Source of the DNA: an uncultured Eubacteriales bacterium
GTDB lineage: Bacteria; Bacillota; Clostridia; Oscillospirales; CAG-382
DNA: 6,868 nucleotides
Direction: 5' to 3'
Assembly (NCBI GenBank): GCA_900554405.1
Contig: USHI01000071.1
Span: forward strand, 1 to 6,868
The translations under genes were made by a program, and so were the position numbers. The notes below the pieces were generated by a model, which was given only the letters and a program-made list of their open reading frames with translations, searched no databases and was not told where the DNA came from. Positions 5,681 to 6,868 of the stretch are shown one piece after another (positions within the stretch are counted from its first letter, which is position 1; the number at the start of each line of letters is the position of its first letter).

Positions 5681-6574
5681 ATGACAGCTATCATTCTCGC
5701 TGCCGGTTTGGGCAGCCGTTACGGCGGTCTTAAACAGATCGACCCTGTCGGGCATCACGGCGAGTTTATTATCGATTATTCGGTATACGATTGCGTTCGT
5801 GCCGGCTTCGATAAGGTCATCTTTATCATCAAGGAGGAAAACCTGGAAGAATTCGAGGAAACCATCGCTTCCCGCGTGAGCGGAAGCATAAAGGTCGAAT
5901 ATGCCTTCCAGAACCCGGATGATCTTCCCGACGGATTTGCCGCTCCGGCGGAACGTACAAAGCCGTGGGGTACCGCGCACGCGCTTCGCGCCTGCCGCAA
6001 TATCGTGGATGAAAAATTCGTCATCTTCAATGCCGATGATTTCTACGGCTACGAAACCTTCCGCAATATGTACGAAAGCCTTTCGGATGTGAACGACACC
6101 ATGTTTTCCATGCCGGGATACATTCTGGCAAACACACTTTCGGAAAACGGCCATGTCGCACGCGGTGTTGCCGTTACCGAAAACGGCTGCATAAAGCAGA
6201 TACGCGAGATCAAAAAGATCATGCGTATCGACGGCAAAACCGAATACGAAGAAAACGGTATTTGGCAGCCGATAGACGAAAATTCCCCTGTTTCCATGAA
6301 CTTCTGGGGCTTCACCCCCGCGATATTCGCGTATATCGAGAAAGGCTTTTCGGATTTCCTGCGCAATCCCGCCACCGATCTTCTTAAAGACGAATACTAT
6401 ATCCCCAACGTTGTTGATGAAGGTGTTCGTTCCGGCGCATTCGCTTGTAGGGTGATACACACCGGCGCAAGGTGGATGGGCGTTACATACCGCTCCGACA
6501 AACCCGCTTTCGTGGAATTTCTGAACGCAAAGATCGCTTCCGGCGAATATCCGGAAAATCTTTGGGGTGTCTGA
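5681..6574 (+). CDS. Sugar-phosphate nucleotidyltransferase-like protein (NTP_transferase family)
   Basis: The 297-residue cytoplasmic protein resembles enzymes that join a nucleoside triphosphate to a phosphorylated sugar or alcohol, releasing pyrophosphate. The N-terminal signature LAAGLGSRYGGLKQ (6-19) is the nucleotide-binding loop with its catalytic Arg13 and Lys18. WGTAHAL (96-102) matches the base-contact region, and NADDFYG (117-123) stands where the metal-binding Asp of this fold lies. MNFWGFTP (206-213) and the Lys/Glu-rich C-terminus complete a typical domain; there is no C-terminal left-handed beta-helix, so it is not a GlmU- or GlgC-type enzyme. Substrate unknown: glucose-1-phosphate, another sugar phosphate and a choline-phosphate-like alcohol are all possible. 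Relatives often sit beside a sugar- or choline-kinase-like gene, but none is seen here. It is the last gene of the apparent tig-clpPX operon, 23 nt after clpX and closed by a strong terminator. Confidence 0.82.
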   Translation: MTAIILAAGLGSRYGGLKQIDPVGHHGEFIIDYSVYDCVRAGFDKVIFIIKEENLEEFEETIASRVSGSIKVEYAFQNPDDLPDGFAAPAERTKPWGTAHALRACRNIVDEKFVIFNADDFYGYETFRNMYESLSDVNDTMFSMPGYILANTLSENGHVARGVAVTENGCIKQIREIKKIMRIDGKTEYEENGIWQPIDENSPVSMNFWGFTPAIFAYIEKGFSDFLRNPATDLLKDEYYIPNVVDEGVRSGAFACRVIHTGARWMGVTYRSDKPAFVEFLNAKIASGEYPENLWGV

Positions 6575-6630
6575 ACCCACGGCGGCAATATGCAGCAACG
6601 GGCTCCGCTTTCGGGAGGGGCTTCATAAGG

Positions 6631-6668
6631 AAGAAGGCAATGCAAAATCTGCACTGCCTTCTTTTTTT
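6631..6668 (+). terminator. Strong intrinsic terminator of the tig-clpPX-nucleotidyltransferase operon
   Basis: AAGAAGGCA (6631-6639) pairs with TGCCTTCTT (6655-6663). One A-C mismatch is followed by TGC/GCA, making a 12-bp stem with a 7-nt loop (6644-6650). A run of seven T at 6662-6668 follows. It lies 56 nt after the nucleotidyltransferase stop, and no comparable hairpin occurs earlier in the operon, which supports a single transcription unit from 2475 to about 6668. Confidence 0.88.
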
Positions 6669-6737
6669 ACGATCCGAAAACGGGTGGTATACCGGTTTTG
6701 GCGACAAAATCCGATGCTTGCCGTATCTATGGACAAT
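6669..6737. other. Non-coding spacer between terminator and hairpin array
   Basis: No credible gene start with a ribosome site is seen on either strand. The only structure is the 8-bp palindrome GGTATACC (6686-6693), flanked by AAAAC (6677-6681) and GTTTT (6695-6699), which could form a weak hairpin. Short open frames crossing this stretch begin inside the nucleotidyltransferase gene and look like shadows. Confidence 0.5.
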
Positions 6738-6868
6738 AGTGATATTCCGTGCTTAGCCCGGAGTGATATTTTCCTTTTCGGAAAGTGATATAAAAGCCTC
6801 CCGGCTTTTGTGGTATTATATTCGCCGCCTTAACTGCCGCAGGCAATATCACTATGCGAAGCATAATA
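6738..6868. repeat. Modular array of small hairpins punctuated by GTGATAT
   Basis: GTGATAT occurs at 6739-6745, 6763-6769 and 6785-6791, with a one-mismatch copy GTGGTAT at 6810-6816 and an inverted copy ATATCAC at 6846-6852. Start-to-start spacing is 24, 22 and 25 bp. Each gap contains its own, different hairpin: TCCG/CGGA with inner GC/GC (6746-6762), TTTCC/GGAAA (6770-6784), AAAAGCC/GGCTTTT (6792-6809), and an outer GTGGTATT/AATATCAC pairing (6810-6852) that encloses GCC/GGC. After the inverted copy comes TATGC-GAA-GCATA (6853-6865). The array runs off the window edge. I recall similar intergenic arrays from gut Clostridia, but cannot confirm this here. No open frame with a ribosome site fits the region. 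Function unknown: RNA-structured element, mobile miniature repeat or protein-binding array are all possible. Confidence 0.72.

Noticed and set aside
5588..6598. 336-residue open frame antisense to the nucleotidyltransferase
   Set aside because: Mirror of a clear family member on the plus strand; its translation shows no recognisable domain, and its start sits at the far end without a ribosome site.
6472..6788. Small genes overlapping the end of the nucleotidyltransferase and the terminator
   Set aside because: These short frames begin inside or at the very end of the nucleotidyltransferase gene, run through a strong terminator and the repeat array, and lack ribosome sites.
6738..6868. CRISPR array
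   Set aside because: The repeated word is only 7 bp, the spacers are themselves palindromic, and there is no cas gene in the window.

Overview
The window looks like chromosomal DNA from a gut-type member of the Clostridia, probably an Oscillospiraceae/Ruminococcaceae-like Firmicute. Reasons: a linked tig-clpP-clpX cluster, a class B sortase (a Gram-positive enzyme), strong GGAGG-type ribosome binding sites, a fairly GC-rich codon style dominated by GGC, GCG and CTT/CTC, and a closing array of short hairpins punctuated by GTGATAT. The genus cannot be named from the sequence alone.

Layout. Positions 1-163 are an AT-rich leader with a perfect 7-bp inverted repeat, an extended -10 promoter and a strong Shine-Dalgarno sequence. 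They serve a type II glycerate kinase (164-1294, +). Convergent to it is a class B sortase (1350-2318, -) with a TTG start. The two genes share a compact hairpin whose T-tract, on the sortase strand, runs through the stop codon of the kinase. The 195-bp gap 2319-2513 holds divergent promoters, one for the sortase and one for a rightward operon: trigger factor (tig, 2514-3794), the ClpP protease (3813-4403), the ClpX unfoldase (4410-5657) and a sugar-nucleotidyltransferase-like protein (5681-6574). Gaps of 18, 6 and 23 nt and a strong terminator at 6631-6668 suggest one transcript. Beyond it lies a non-coding tail with a modular hairpin array from 6738 to the window end.

How the genes work together. 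Trigger factor folds nascent chains at the ribosome exit, and ClpXP unfolds and degrades tagged or damaged proteins, so the operon core is a protein quality-control unit. The nucleotidyltransferase is a metabolic or cell-envelope passenger whose link to ClpXP is not evident. Glycerate kinase feeds glycerate into lower glycolysis. The sortase attaches proteins to the cell wall, but no substrate is encoded here.

Most interesting points. (1) Codon usage changes abruptly inside the glycerate kinase gene near 715-760, at its most conserved motif, as if two homologous genes were joined in register by recombination or by an assembly chimera. (2) The hairpin/GTGATAT array at the right end. (3) A VGY tripeptide where ClpX normally carries the IGF ClpP-docking motif. 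(4) A nucleotidyltransferase gene at the end of a clpPX operon. I see no clear sign of a wholly new multi-gene system; most of the window is core chromosome.
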